Source of the DNA: Misgurnus anguillicaudatus
Taxonomy: Eukaryota; Chordata; Actinopteri; Cypriniformes; Cobitidae
NCBI RefSeq assembly: GCF_027580225.2
Contig: NC_073355.2
Span: forward strand, 18,481,501 to 18,545,500
DNA length: 64,000 bases
Direction: 5' to 3'
Of the stretch, positions 52,621-63,809 are shown piece by piece (position 1 is the stretch's first letter; every line of letters begins with the position of its first letter). The notes under the pieces were generated by a model. That model was not told the origin of the DNA. It did not search any database and saw only the letters and a list, made by a program, of their open reading frames with translations. The translations under genes and the position numbers were made by a program.

Positions 52621-54628
52621 CACTCACTCACAGACAGTGGGCTTTCGCTACAGCGTTGGTGCACCGTATTCCTTCACCCGTCCACTCAAGCTTCTCGGGC
52701 GTCGTGGGGACTGATGGGTCCAGTGGCACGGAGCCGAACGCTTCCCGAACTCCCCCTCCTGTTTCCACGACCGGGGTCCCGAGTTGGGGCGAACTTTCGT
52801 TGAGCTCCGCCACCACGAGCTTCTGTTGGATAGGTCGAACACACACACAACTATGACCCTCAATCCGCACAGTGCACTTCATAAAATACTCACTCCTATC
52901 CACCACTGGGTTTCACCACTGTCCGCTCTATCGAGGAGTGAAGCTCTCACCAACACACCCGGGGCCAAGGCTTAGTTTCACTCTCTCCGTAGGACTCAGG
53001 CCACAACAGATATAATCATCTCACGATTCGTCCGAGGCCGGCAGTTTTGGTCGCTACAAGCACAGCATACACACAGCAAGCACAGCGCAACACCAAGTAA
53101 TAAGTGAAACTCACCCACAGCACTCTTGTACACACTTCACGTGATATTAAATATGGACTTAGCCACCAGGCTTCGATTCCCTCGGGAGGATAGCTGGGTG
53201 ATGTTTTGGTCACCGTTGAGAGTAGGCTTTATATTACTCACAGCCCCGATGTGTTGTTTGTGACTTCTCTGGCTCACCCACGCTTTCTTGTCCCGCAGGG
53301 CCACTGATCGATTCGTAGACGGCGCTTCCTATACAAATGTCTCGTCCGTGTTTCCGGTCAACCCACGGCTCGCCCACTCTTCCCTCTCCGGTGGGGCCAG
53401 GGACCTCAAAAACATGAAAGACACACACCAAGCAACTCCTCTTCGAAGTATTACACGGTAAACACAATGGCTGTTTACTCACTCTTAGTTGTCAATAGCC
53501 TCCTGTATCTGTAATCCCGTTGGCTCTGTATCTTGCTCACTCACGAGCGAAACTCTCCCAATATTCCTTCGCTAGCTGTCTTTCCTTCCTTTACTTCCCC
53601 AAGGGAACGATCAGGCCAGCCCAAAGCGTCTGCAAAGCAGCAACACAGCGCACACAAAGTACATAACAAGCACCCCGTTTGATGTCTTCAAAGGTCTTTA
53701 TATTCTCTACCTCTTCTCCTCATCAGCCTATCAGCAACCGCTGTGTAGATTACCCTCACCTGGGCGAAATCAGGCTTGATTTCGTAATCGGGGAAACCCC
53801 GGAAATTCCGGTGTTCAGAGTAAAACGTCCGGGCGGAACCATCATCGGGCGGAACCCGTCTTCCACACTTTTGGTTCCGCCCTCACAAAACGTCACCTGT
53901 GACATATGAATTAATAATAATAATGCAAGGTCACCTTACAAAAGAAAAAATAATAAAAATATACAAGTCACTGCATAAGACAAAATACACATCAAAGAAA
54001 CAGCATCAGGCCTGGCGCTACAAGGGGGCAAAAGGGGGCATTGCCCCCTCAGATCTGATTTGTGCCACCTCTGTTTCATTTTTGTATTCATGGTTACAAA
54101 TAAAATGTTCAACCTTTTGAGTTAAATATAATTTAACCTTATCCCCATATGGGATTTAGAATGTTCAGTAACGTGACATTACTGCCAGATTCAAACGTCT
54201 TTCGCGTTGGTTGACGCTGAGCCAGAAGGACGAGCTCAGCGCTGTCATGTAGTGCAGTGTTTTCAACCTCATAATGTTTATTTTAGATTTCAGACATTTA
54301 AATACACATAAGCACTGGTAAAACAATAGCCTACATTTAGTTTGTAAAATACACACTGATGTCTATGGAAGCAGCAATAAAAATCTATTCAAATAAGATA
54401 GTAATTTGCTAAAAAAAAATTAAATTATTTTTCAAATAATAATAATTTGCCGACGTGTGTTATTCATATCAGACAAACACAGTGAAAGTAACTATAAAGT
54501 TTACTGTTATAAAGGTTATAATGATAGCTACCTATTTGAAAGACGAGGATGCGCACCTGTCAATCAGCTATTACATAACAGAGCGAGGCCAGAGACGAAC
54601 GTGCTCTTAAACAGGAATTAATATAGTA

Positions 54629-55021
54629 GCCGTTTCTCAATGTCAAGGAAGGATCCTCGGAAGCTAGAATTTCGAGGATGCTACGTCATCGACGTCCGTC
54701 GAAGGACTGTTCCAATGTCGAGGATCCTTAAAATTTCAGCCAAGGACTGAGTCCTTCGTTCGAGAAATATCCCATATACAGGAAAGGATGCAAATTTGTA
54801 TCCTTCGCGCTCTTCACGCGTGGAAATCACCCGCAATCCTATGCGCGCAGCACCGAAAGCACACCTTTCAATCACGCAATGACGTAATAACGTGCACTTG
54901 TTAGCCTGTTCCATTTAACGTGTTCTCCGAATGCTTAAAAGGAGCCTCGCCTCGCATTTGAAGGAAGTGACTTGTAAGGACTAGTCCTGCCAAGGAAGTA
55001 TCCTTGACATTGAGAAACGGC
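54629..55021. mobile_element. MITE with GCCGTTTCTCAATGTC ends
   Basis: Ends GCCGTTTCTCAATGTCAAGG and inverse, with TA on both sides (54627-54628, 55022-55023). The interior repeats AGGATCCT and GTCCTT blocks. No coding capacity. Confidence 0.8.
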
Positions 55022-55411
55022 TATGGAATAATGTGTGCATCTTTGAATAACTGTAAGAATACATTTCCTTTAAATTAATTTTGTCATATTAAGTTTTAAG
55101 AGATAATAATGTTTCATTCACTTGCTTATTTAGACTTGCGGTTAAACATGTGTTTGGCGCATTTAGCCTACCTCAGAGTTTATTTCAGTAATACTGCCGT
55201 TTTTCCGGTAATAATAATACAATTTATATATCAATCCTGCTTCCTTGTCTGTTTATTAATTTTATTATGCTGTTATGTTATGTGGATATTTATTGCCATA
55301 GCTACCCAGCCAGCAGTGCTTGATGGGGCAAATGTAGGCCCCATATGGGCTTGCAATATGGGCCCCAAGCTGGTCTTGCACCCGGGTTTCATGCTGGCCC
55401 TATCTGACTTA

Positions 55412-55948
55412 GGCCAAGTCCACACGGACACGGGTATATTTATAACCGGAGTTTTCCCTAAAACAAAATCCCGTCCACACGTGCTCGGTTTAAATTAAAT
55501 ATTCATCCACACGATAAGGCAAAAGCACGCTGTCAAGAGCATGCCACACCAGCAGGCGGGGATATAATCCAAATCGTGTTCCGCAATATAGTGAGATAAC
55601 TGAGCATCTATCTGTATACATGTTAGAAGCCCTGTTAGCACAGTTATTATTAGCAAGATGCGTTCGCCATTGCACAGAATCATCAACAAAGCAGTTAGCG
55701 GCGCACAATCTTGACGTCAAACACAGTGGATAGCGGCGCACACTCTGACGTCGCAGGGCAAAACCCCCGGTTTTACTCTCTACACGACACCACTGTAACC
55801 GGGGTTTCTTAAAAAGCTCACCCTGGCCGGGGTTTTCAAATATGCTCGGTTTCAGTGCCTTGATACTGCGGTTTCGTGTGGACGAACGGCTGAACCGCGT
55901 GAAAAAACTCACGGTTATAAAAATACCCGTGTCCGTGTGGACTAGGCC
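55412..55948. mobile_element. PIF/Harbinger-type MITE, TTA duplication
   Basis: Ends GGCCAAGTCCACACGGACAC and inverse (GTCCGTGTGGACTAGGCC), flanked by TTA (55409-55411, 55949-55951). Removing it restores family B exactly as in copy B1. The minus-strand 140-residue frame inside has no recognised domain. Confidence 0.88.
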
Positions 55949-57071
55949 TTAGCCCACATGAACCTTCTGTAGAAACTAAAGCCAATGTGGACTAAACCAA
56001 AGTCAAGTATGGGTGTGTTTGGGTTGAAGAAGTGATGAAGTTAATTAGATAATGAAGAGATGAACGAAGTGATGATTGACCATTAATGATAAACACCTGC
56101 TGTTAATAAACAGAATCACTAAAGAAAGATAAACAAGAAGAGTATAAAGACAAAATACCAGCAGAACCATAACAACTACAAAAAATAAATAAACATTTCT
56201 TGGTGGAGCTAATGTAGACTGCAAAATCCCCAGTGTTAAATTAACATTAACACTGCTTAATGTTTATATAGATCCACACTACAGAGTGTTAAAAAAGTAA
56301 CACTTGAAGCATTTTACATCTTACTTGTAGAGTTATGTATTAACTTAGGTTTAGATGTTTCATTTAAAGTCACCATTATTGTGATCATTGGTTGTTTTAG
56401 TTGGACTGTTGACTCTTTGTTTATTTTTTCTGCTGGCTATAACTTTGTGTATTATATTTGTTATGGTAAAGAAGAGATCATATTGCAATTTTGTTACAGT
56501 GGTTGATACGTAATGATGAACATCAAGAAAATATATTTATTCATTTGTTGTTTGCTCATTTAGCAGATGTATTGGTCTCTCTCAGTAATGTGATGCTACA
56601 GTATGATATCTGACACTCTCAAAGCGGTTTGTCATTCTGAAGATTTTGAAACGATGTGTACTTGGATTAACCATGGTGTAACTTCAACACATGAACGTTA
56701 AGTCTCACAGTGTGAATCTCAACGGTGGTGACAAAGAGAAATGACAAAATGTTCATGATTTTTTTTCATGCCGCAGTGCATTCTGGGAGTTCTGGATAAG
56801 ATTTGTTGATACCCAGAATGCATTGCGGCATGAGGCTTTTCATTTTATGGTCACCATTGTTGAGATCCGTACTCTGATTCTTTATGTTTGGGTGTCTGAG
56901 GTGGACAACAGTTAATTTTGAACTATACAGTGTTTCAACTTTCTTTAGAATGATAAACTGATATAAGAGTGCCAAATGTCATACTGCAGTATCACATTAC
57001 TCACAGAAAACAATTTTTTTTGATAAGCAAACTAAAATATCATATCAGTTTTTTTACATAACAATCAGCAC

Positions 57072-57717
57072 TAGTGATGGTCGTTTTCGAAGCACTGCTT
57101 CATGAGGCTTCGAAACATTTACGAATCTTTTGTTTCGAATCAGTGGTTCGGAGCTTGTTTCAAACTGGCCCAAGTCACGTGATTTTAGCAAACGAGGCTT
57201 CATTACGTCATAACTGTTTCGAAACGTTTTGAAAATCTGATGGTTCACCACTAGGGGGAGTTGATCACATGACCAGCGTCTAATAAGTTTAAGTGAACTC
57301 GGGTCAGTTTTATTATGAAAGTTCATAAAACATTTATCCTTCTGACTAATAACACTGCCATGTTGTCTACTTTTTTTTTATAGACAGATTTAATGACAAA
57401 AATGTGCATAATTAAAAGGGTAGATAGTTTTAATCATTTGTTTGCCCTAAATAAAACTAAAAACACATAATACACTTTTAACTATGTCTTAATTAAGTTA
57501 AATACTTTTTTTAAACATATTTTAACAAAAATCTTGCTATTATTTTGTAAAAAAAAAAGTGTAAAATGTTTCAACACATCTGCTTTTACACTATTTTGAC
57601 CAGCAGGGGTCACCAGCGTGTGTGGGTTTCGAACTGCTTCGAAAAACTGAATCAATTTTCGAAGCAATTGGTTCAATTGATTCGAAGCTTCGAAAAGCTT
57701 CGTTTCTCCCATCACTA
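57072..57717. mobile_element. hAT MITE with ATCAGCAC duplication
   Basis: Ends TAGTGATGG and CCATCACTA, flanked by the perfect 8-bp duplication ATCAGCAC (57064-57071, 57718-57725). Subterminal TTCGAAGC repeats at both ends. It carries two CTCF-like motifs, CCACTAGGGGGAG (57248-57262) and ACCAGCAGGGGTCACC (about 57599-57614). Confidence 0.9.
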
Positions 57718-58689
57718 ATCAGCACTATACCCTACCCTACTTTCTTTAGTGATTCTGTTTATTAACAGCAGGTGTTTATCATTAATGGTCAATCATCACT
57801 TCGTTCATCTCTTCATTATCTAATTAACTTCATCACTTCTTCAACCCAACCACACCCATACTTGACTTTGGTTTAGTCCACATTGGCTTTAGTTTCTACA
57901 AAAGGTTCATGTGGGCTAAGTCAGATGGGGCCAGCATGAAACCCGGGTGCAAGACCAGCTTGGGGCCCATATTGCAAGCCCATATGGGGCCTACATTTGC
58001 CCCACCAAGCACTGCTGGCTGGGTATGAGACGTGCATTGCCGTTATATGAATACTCTCGTCTAATATTAAAATCATATGCGGCATAATGTGTGCATCTTT
58101 GAATAACTGTAAGAATACAGTTCCTCTGAAAATACAATTTTTTGTCAAATTTTTGAAAATGAATTTTTTTTTTCAAAGTTTTGATAAATTAATGTTGTGA
58201 GGAAATGTATTGCCATATGAGATGTTAATTGCCGTTGTATAGCCTACTCTCGTCTATAATATGGAAATCACATAGCAATGTGGTATACTGCAGTTACCCT
58301 GCTAATTTTAACATGGAGATAAATAAACATTTGCAAATCTGCTGATTTGATCCATTCATGTCCTGACCACCAGGCTAGAGATTTTAAACATCCTTAATCC
58401 ACACTTACTAGTCTATCAAATAATATCACATGATCTATCATTATTTTTTGCTAGTTTTACTAAATTGTGTTTTTGGTTACCTGTGCAGTTGCATATGGAG
58501 TGTTTTATGGAGCGCTGCATTTAAAAATCTGTCATTCCAAAGTGAGATCTCAGTGTGTATTATTCATTGATGGTATAAATTAAGCCCTCTCAACAATTTC
58601 ACATGCCCCTTAGTAATTTCATCCTGCAGCCGGGCCTGAACAGCATACATGTAAATTACATTTAAATCTTAATTAAAGCATTCATAAAA

Positions 58690-60121
58690 AGCCTGTATAA
58701 AAAGATATGTCTTAAGACGTTTTTTAAAAGTCAACAAGCACTCGTTATTGCGAACATCAAGGGGAAGGGAGTTCCATAGGCAGGGGGCAGCATAACTAAA
58801 AGATCTGGCACCCATGGTAGTAAGTCGAATCCGGGGTACCACAAGAGAAATTGAAGATTAAGATCTAAGTGCACGTGAAGGAGTGTGAACATGAAGAAGT
58901 TGTGTAAGATACTGTGGTGCAAGATTATGAAGTGCCTTATAAGTGAGTAGCAAGATTTTAAAATCTACTCTATACTTTACTGGAAGCCAGTGTAATTGCT
59001 GAAGAACCAGAGAGATGTGAGCAGTATGAGGTGTTCTAGAAAGAACACGAGCTGCAGAATTCTGAACCATCTGAAGCTTATGCAGCAATTTGGAAGGAAT
59101 ACCTGTGAAAAGAGCATTGCAGTAGTCTATACGTGAAGTGACTAGTGCGTGAATAAAACTGCAGTATTATTATTTGAAATAAAAGGGCGAAGACGGTTAA
59201 AATTATGCAGATGGAAATATGCAGTCCACGTAATATTATTTACTTGTGCTTCAAAGGACAGTGTGGTATCCATGATGACACCCAAGCTTTTAACCTGTTA
59301 GGAAGGACAGATTGTGTTATTATCAATGGTGAGAGAGAAGCAGTTAGGTTTAGACACAACATGTCTAGTGCCAACCAACAAAGCCTCAGTCTTATTGCCA
59401 TTTACATTTAAGAAGTTTGCTGAAAGCCAATCTTTAATTTCAGACAAGCAGTTTGATAAGGATGCTGGAGGAAAAGAACCAGTGGGTTTGGCAGACAGGT
59501 AAAGTTGGGTGTCATCTGCATAGCAGTGAAAATTAACACCATATTTCCTTAAAATGTAGCCAAGAGGGAGCATATATATAATGAAATGAAGTGGGCCCAA
59601 TACAGAGCCCTGTGGTACACCAGTAGTGACTGTTGATATTCTTGAACTAAAACCTTTTAATTGAATACGCTGACTGCGTCCAGATAAATATGACCTGAAC
59701 CAACACAGAGTGGTGCCAGCAAAACCAATAGAAGTAACCTGTCAATAAGTATCCTATGTGAAATAATATCAAAGGCAGCGCTCAGGTCAAGAAGGACAAG
59801 GATACTTAGAATCCCAGAGTCAGCTGCCAACAGTAGATAATTGGTTATTCTGACAAGAGCAGTCTCAGTGCTGTGGTGGGGACGAAAACCAGATTGGAAT
59901 TGTTCAAACAAGTCATTATTAGAAAGGTGTTCATGAATTTGAATTGCAATACACTTTTCCACTACCTTAGAGATAAATGGTAAATTTGAAATTGGACGAA
60001 AATTGTCAAAATTTAATGGGTCACCTCCTGGTTTCTTAAGTATGGGTGTAATAATAGCAGATTTAAGAGATGGAGATACAAGACCAGAACTAAGACCAGT
60101 TCTTGCCATGAATATAGCCAT
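58690..60121 (-). pseudogene. L2 reverse transcriptase, decayed
   Basis: Read from 60121 down: [62 protein letters not shown], then a gap with frame changes, HCYADDTQLYL (catalytic YADD), FLNVNGNKTEALLVG, and the C-terminal NSAARVLSRTPHTAHI and LHWLPVKYRVDFKI. At least two frameshifts separate these pieces, and the endonuclease domain is missing. Confidence 0.85.
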
Positions 60122-60236
60122 AGATACTGGAATGGCATTAAGAAGGAAAGGAAAACATGGCTATTTAGCACTGGTTTCCTGACATGAGCTTTACACCAGG
60201 GTTTCCAAAACCTTTACACCAGAAACCCTTAGGGGC

Positions 60237-60472
60237 GGTTTCCCTGACACAGTTTAAATTAATCCAAGACTAGGCCTTAGTTATAATGTGACATTTAAGT
60301 AGTCCTTACAAACAAACAAACCTTACAAAAAACAATACTAGTGTGCATCTTCAGACAAAATAATGGCACTAATATATGTTAAGATATGTCAGTACATGTT
60401 TTTTTAAATTAAGCCATCTCAAACATGTATTTTAGTTTGGGACTAGGATAAGCCCTGTCTGGAAAACCGCCC
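60237..60472. mobile_element. MITE family Q, intact copy
   Basis: Ends GGGCGGTTTCCCTGACAC and inverse GGAAAACCGCCCC. Interior AAGACTAGGCCTTAG and TTTGGGACTAGGATAAGCC match the two flanks of the Tc1 at 7756-19610. Confidence 0.8.
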
Positions 60473-60509
60473 CATACAGACTTAATTAACCCCAAAACCA
60501 CCCCCAAAA

Positions 60510-60900
60510 ACTCGACACATTAAAATGTTGTACTTTTTGGGGTACAATATTATACCATACGGGACCTATTGTGTAAATTTATTGTGTACCAATTTGTATA
60601 CTAAACATTAGGGATACAAAACATTAAACTGTACCTTTAAAGGTACACACTAGGTCTCTAAGGTACAGTAATGTGCCCAAAAAGGTACAACATTGTATTA
60701 TATTTAGTATACATGTGTAAATAAATCTTAGGGTACCACCCCAGCAACAGAAAGGTAAGGGTTTTAAAACATTTTTCTGACAGTGTAGGGATTTTGCAAT
60801 TTTTGACAGAACCCTAGAACCTTTTGTGAAACCCTGTACCACATAACTCACAGGTTTTGTATGTGGACTGCATTCTGATCCATACATGCTGAAATTAATG
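60510..60900. repeat. Foldback-like AT-rich repeat with GGTACAA blocks
   Basis: TTGTACTTTTTGGGGTACAA, CTTTAAAGGTACACAC and AAAAAGGTACAACATTG alternate in both orientations, like a fish hAT-type MITE. Borders not resolved. From 60740 to 60900 nothing further is recognised. Confidence 0.5.
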
Positions 60901-60904
60901 TATT

Positions 60905-63070
60905 TGTCACCGGGTGACTTAGGGCGGAACCGAAAATGGAGAGGAGAGGTTCCGCCCGGACAGAATTTTTAAACGCACCCTTCACTTCCTGGTCTCCAAG
61001 GCAACGCAAATTATGCAGAAACGAGCCACAGGTGCAGCACATTAAAGTAGCAGCTCTGATTGGAGGAAGAGATGAGGACGGGCCACATAAATGGAGCTGT
61101 AGCAGCACACAAGGGCAGAGTTGTTTCGGGCATGAGCTCCTTTTTATTGCCTAGGGCAGACTGAACCACACGCCCCGTCCTTGGAAGAGCCGGAGGGTGC
61201 CGTTGATCCAAAAGAGCACTTATAGCAAGAGGAAAGAGTGTGGCAGCCAGGAGAGGCGAAAAAGGACGGGGCTGTGAGTTAAAGGAGCACTGCACAGGAG
61301 GCTTTTTTTTTAAACGTTGATCCGTTGGTTCTGGTTGGTGTGTGTTGAAGCGCTGTGCTGGGCCGTGTTGGTACACTGCTGGTGGCTGGCTAACTCTCTC
61401 TCTCTCTCAGGTTGCATTAGTATACTTACGAAGGCATCCCGAACCTTAAAGGTTGAAAAACACGGAGTATTTGGTGAATTGAGACCAAGAGAAAATGGGG
61501 ATTGAAACCGACATTGTTGTGAGTACCAAGTGCAAGTTGTAAATGCCTTGTGTATCGACCTAGCTGTATGTTAGATTCCTCCAGGAGGAAGAGAACGGCC
61601 CTACCCCTATTATAGCGTGGTGGGTGAGCCGAGTGGACGTTTTACTGAAGCAGTCACAACGACGACACCACTAGCTGGGCCGCATTATCCATCGCCAGAC
61701 CTGACTGAAGTGAAGTAAAGGAAGACGGGAGTCCTTTTTGTGCACTGAGCGTGGTGGGTGAGTCTTTGTGCTGTGAAAACCTTTAAGTTTGACGTGGTGT
61801 TGTATATTGCTGTGGGTTGCTGTGGATTGCTGTATGTCTTGTCTGACAGACACCCGCCTTCACGCACTTCGCTAAGGGAAGACCAAGAGGCTGCTGGCCT
61901 TAGCTTGACTCAACCCTGCATATGTTGTGAGTGTGTTTCAGATCTCAGAAAGTAGCACGGTGCTCCGGGACGATCCTTTCCCGCCTAGACATTTGGTGGG
62001 TGGTGCGAGCGACAACGAAGAGCTGGAGAAGCAGCAGCATTGTGAGTACGATTTGTGGCTATTACCATTCAATACTGTAAACTGTGCGAGTTTTATTGTT
62101 GCAGAGAGCGAGGTGAAGTGATTCTCATCGTCCCGTGGCCTCTACAAAGGGGCGCCCCGTCCAGAGTTCGAACGTCTGACGGCAGCGAGGAAAAGGGAAG
62201 CGCTCGGCCCGGTGAGACGTTGAGTTATTCCACCCCCCTGCCACCGCACAGCCGTCGAGAGGGTTCGCCCCCGACGCCATGTAGGGACGACTTACTCCAT
62301 CAGACGTTTCGCCCAAGCGGATACCTGTGAAGGAAAAAACAGAGAAAGTGAATAACCTGAGGAGAGATCGAAGAAACCTGTACTTACGGTACGCTGTGTC
62401 CAGCAGAGAAGTGAGAGCCATTCAAAGCCAATTAACTGTGCTTCTGTGTCCAAGTTGATACCTGTGAAGGAAAGAACAGAGAGAGTGAATAACCTGAGGA
62501 GAGATCGAAGAAACCTGTACTTACGGTACGCTGTGTCCAGCAGAGAGGTGAGAACTATTCAAAGCCGATTAACTGTGCTTTGTGCCTAAGTTGTTACCTG
62601 TGGAGAAGAAAGAGGAAATACTGAGTGACTCGATAAAACATTGTGAAAGTGCGAGGAAGAGCCCACACCAGGGAGACCCAGGTACACAGCCTAAATAAAA
62701 ATCCACAACACTCATTCACTTTTGATTCTGCCTCCAGGAGGACAAAGGAGCGCGCCACGGGTAGTATAGACCAGGTTGTAGCCTGAGTCCCACGCCCCCC
62801 CCCTGGTCTTCAGTGGTCCAGGACATCCCGTTGCCCCTTGTTCCCTGTCCGTGGCCCACCTGGAGGGCAGAGACGGATATTAGTTTTAATTCCCCCCTCC
62901 CCATTTCCCAAGAACATTTTAAATATTTAATAAATCAATAAAGATTATTTTTATACTTACCTGTCCTTGTTGTTGTCTGGTCATTGGGTTGGCTTTGGGG
63001 ACCTCCTCGAGGTGGAAGTTGAAGAGGGGCGTGGCTTTAGCCTATTGACAGCCAGCCCCTGGCCGTGACA
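60905..63070 (+). mobile_element. Solo-LTR-like element U2, TATT duplication
   Basis: Starts TGTCACCGGGTGAC and ends TGGCCGTGACA, flanked by TATT (60901-60904, 63071-63074). It matches U1 in opposite orientation at both ends (GGGCGGAACC...GGTTCCGCCCGGAC near the start; TTGATTCTGCCTCCAGGA, TTAAATATTTAATAAA and CTGGTCATTGGGTTGG near the end). 2166 bp with no coding genes, a late AATAAA and CG-rich start suggest a long LTR of an LTR retrotransposon left after recombination. Confidence 0.75.
62320..62600. repeat. Tandem duplication, 137-bp unit, in U2
   Basis: GATACCTGTGAAGGAAA through AACTGTGCTTCTGTG at 62320-62456 is repeated at 62457-62593 with few changes, and a third copy starts (GTTACCTGTGG). 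A different tandem repeat fills the corresponding part of U1. Confidence 0.9.
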
Positions 63071-63512
63071 TATTTATTACTGTTTGTTGTTGATATGGCA
63101 GATATTATTTTGTGATTGTGACATTAGTTAGATTTCTGGATCTCATAAAACCTCAAACATCTGCAGCATGAACATAAGAATATGAATCTGTTTCAAAGAA
63201 ATCTTGTGATGTAAGGATGTACATTAAAAGTAGAACAGCAAGTATAAATATAGCTGCATGCAGCAATTGCGGGGTCAAGCACCTTCAGCGCAATGAGGAC
63301 CCAAAGCATAGCAAAAACCACACGACGCAGCAAATGCGCAAAGGGTAGAAAGCGCGCTATACAGAGCCCGAACCCGAAGCAAAGCAAATGCAGAGCAGAA
63401 CCACTGCAACAACAGAAAAGATGGCAAAAATATAACACGTGTGGAAAACCAGACAGGTCGAGAAGAACGTGTTAAAGGGAACGCAAAAGGAAATCTCAAT
63501 AAGTGAAAGTAA

Positions 63513-63580
63513 GAGCTGGGATTCGAACCCATGACCTCATGTTCCCAAAGCACGGCACTAACTGAATGCGCCACTGAGTA
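63513..63580 (-). other. tRNA-like unit 1
   Basis: On the minus strand CTCAGTGGCGCATTCAGTTAG (A-box-like) is followed by GGTCATGGGTTCGAATCCC (B box). Length is tRNA-like but stems do not all pair, so it is read as tRNA-derived rather than a working tRNA. Confidence 0.55.
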
Positions 63581-63744
63581 AACGATTAAACCACTGAGTT
63601 GGTGTGTCCAAGCTATAGAATACAGCTTTACAGCTATAAACATTGATATCCAGCAATTACCAAAAGTGTAGAAATGACAACAGAGAGCACAAATAACTGA
63701 AATACAATGTATAGTATGAGAATCACAAAACAAAATACCAATGC

Positions 63745-63809
63745 ACATGGGATTTGAACCCATGACCTGAGAATCTCATGGCATGTCATTAACCAGATGT
63801 GCAACTCAG
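63745..63809 (-). other. tRNA-like unit 2
   Basis: On the minus strand GAGTTGCACATCTGGTTAATG is followed by GGTCATGGGTTCAAATCCC. Same layout as unit 1, about 230 bp away, within the same element. Confidence 0.55.

Larger units (their letters stand above)
48606..53904 (-). mobile_element. Solo-LTR-like element U1, TATG duplication
   Basis: Read on the minus strand it starts TGTCACAGGTGACG and ends GTGGTGTGACA, so it has TG...CA ends, and it is flanked by TATG (48602-48605, 53905-53908), as LTR elements are. Near its 3' end TTAAATATTTAATAAAG supplies a polyadenylation signal. No internal retroviral-type genes, so it is best read as a solo LTR. Inserted elements are V (48724-49776) and foldback A2 (50017-51564); without these it is about 2.7 kb. 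A tandem array lies at 51660-52620. Same family as 60905-63070. Confidence 0.72.
55305..58023. mobile_element. Foldback family B, complete copy B2 (TA duplication)
   Basis: Ends CCCAGCCAGCAGTGCTTG and inverse, flanked by TA (55303-55304, 58024-58025). Outer arms (to about 56130 and from about 57735) are inverted copies with AGGCCCCATATGGGC and CTTTAGTGATTCTGTTTA. The inner part carries the shared core: TCACCATTATTGTGATCA, TTTTAGTTGGACTG, and the GCCGCAGTGCATTCTGGG / CCCAGAATGCATTGCGG centre (56770-56830). A Harbinger MITE (55412-55948) and a hAT MITE (57072-57717) are inserted. Confidence 0.88.
54007..58638. mobile_element. hAT element with AACAGCAT duplication
   Basis: Ends CAGGCCTGGCGCTACAAGG and, inverted, CAGGCCCGGCTGCAGG, flanked by the perfect 8-bp duplication AACAGCAT (53999-54006, 58639-58646). 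It split the L2 LINE 3' UTR. No transposase domain was recognised. It holds MITE X (54629-55021) and foldback B (55305-58023). The sequence AATGTGTGCATCTTTGAAT occurs on both sides of B (55026 and 58085), an internal duplication. Confidence 0.88.
53909..60150 (-). mobile_element. L2-clade LINE, 5' truncated, split by a hAT
   Basis: Minus-strand LINE. Its 3' end is at 53909-54006 (tail of ATTATTATT and TGTAAGGTGACCTTG, the L2 end), then the hAT at 54007-58638, then 58647 to about 60150. The coding end and the tail become continuous once the hAT and one 8-bp duplication are removed. Same clade as 8988-14132 but much older. Confidence 0.82.

Noticed and set aside
55490..55912. 140-residue minus-strand frame as a gene
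   Set aside because: It lies wholly within a Harbinger MITE and has no recognisable domain.
62055..62421. Opposed frames of 91 and 98 residues in U2
   Set aside because: GC-rich LTR sequence opens frames on both strands by chance; no domain or start context supports either.
48606..63070. U1 and U2 as the 5' and 3' LTRs of one retroelement
   Set aside because: They are in opposite orientation, have different target duplications, and the DNA between them is an unrelated L2/hAT nest.
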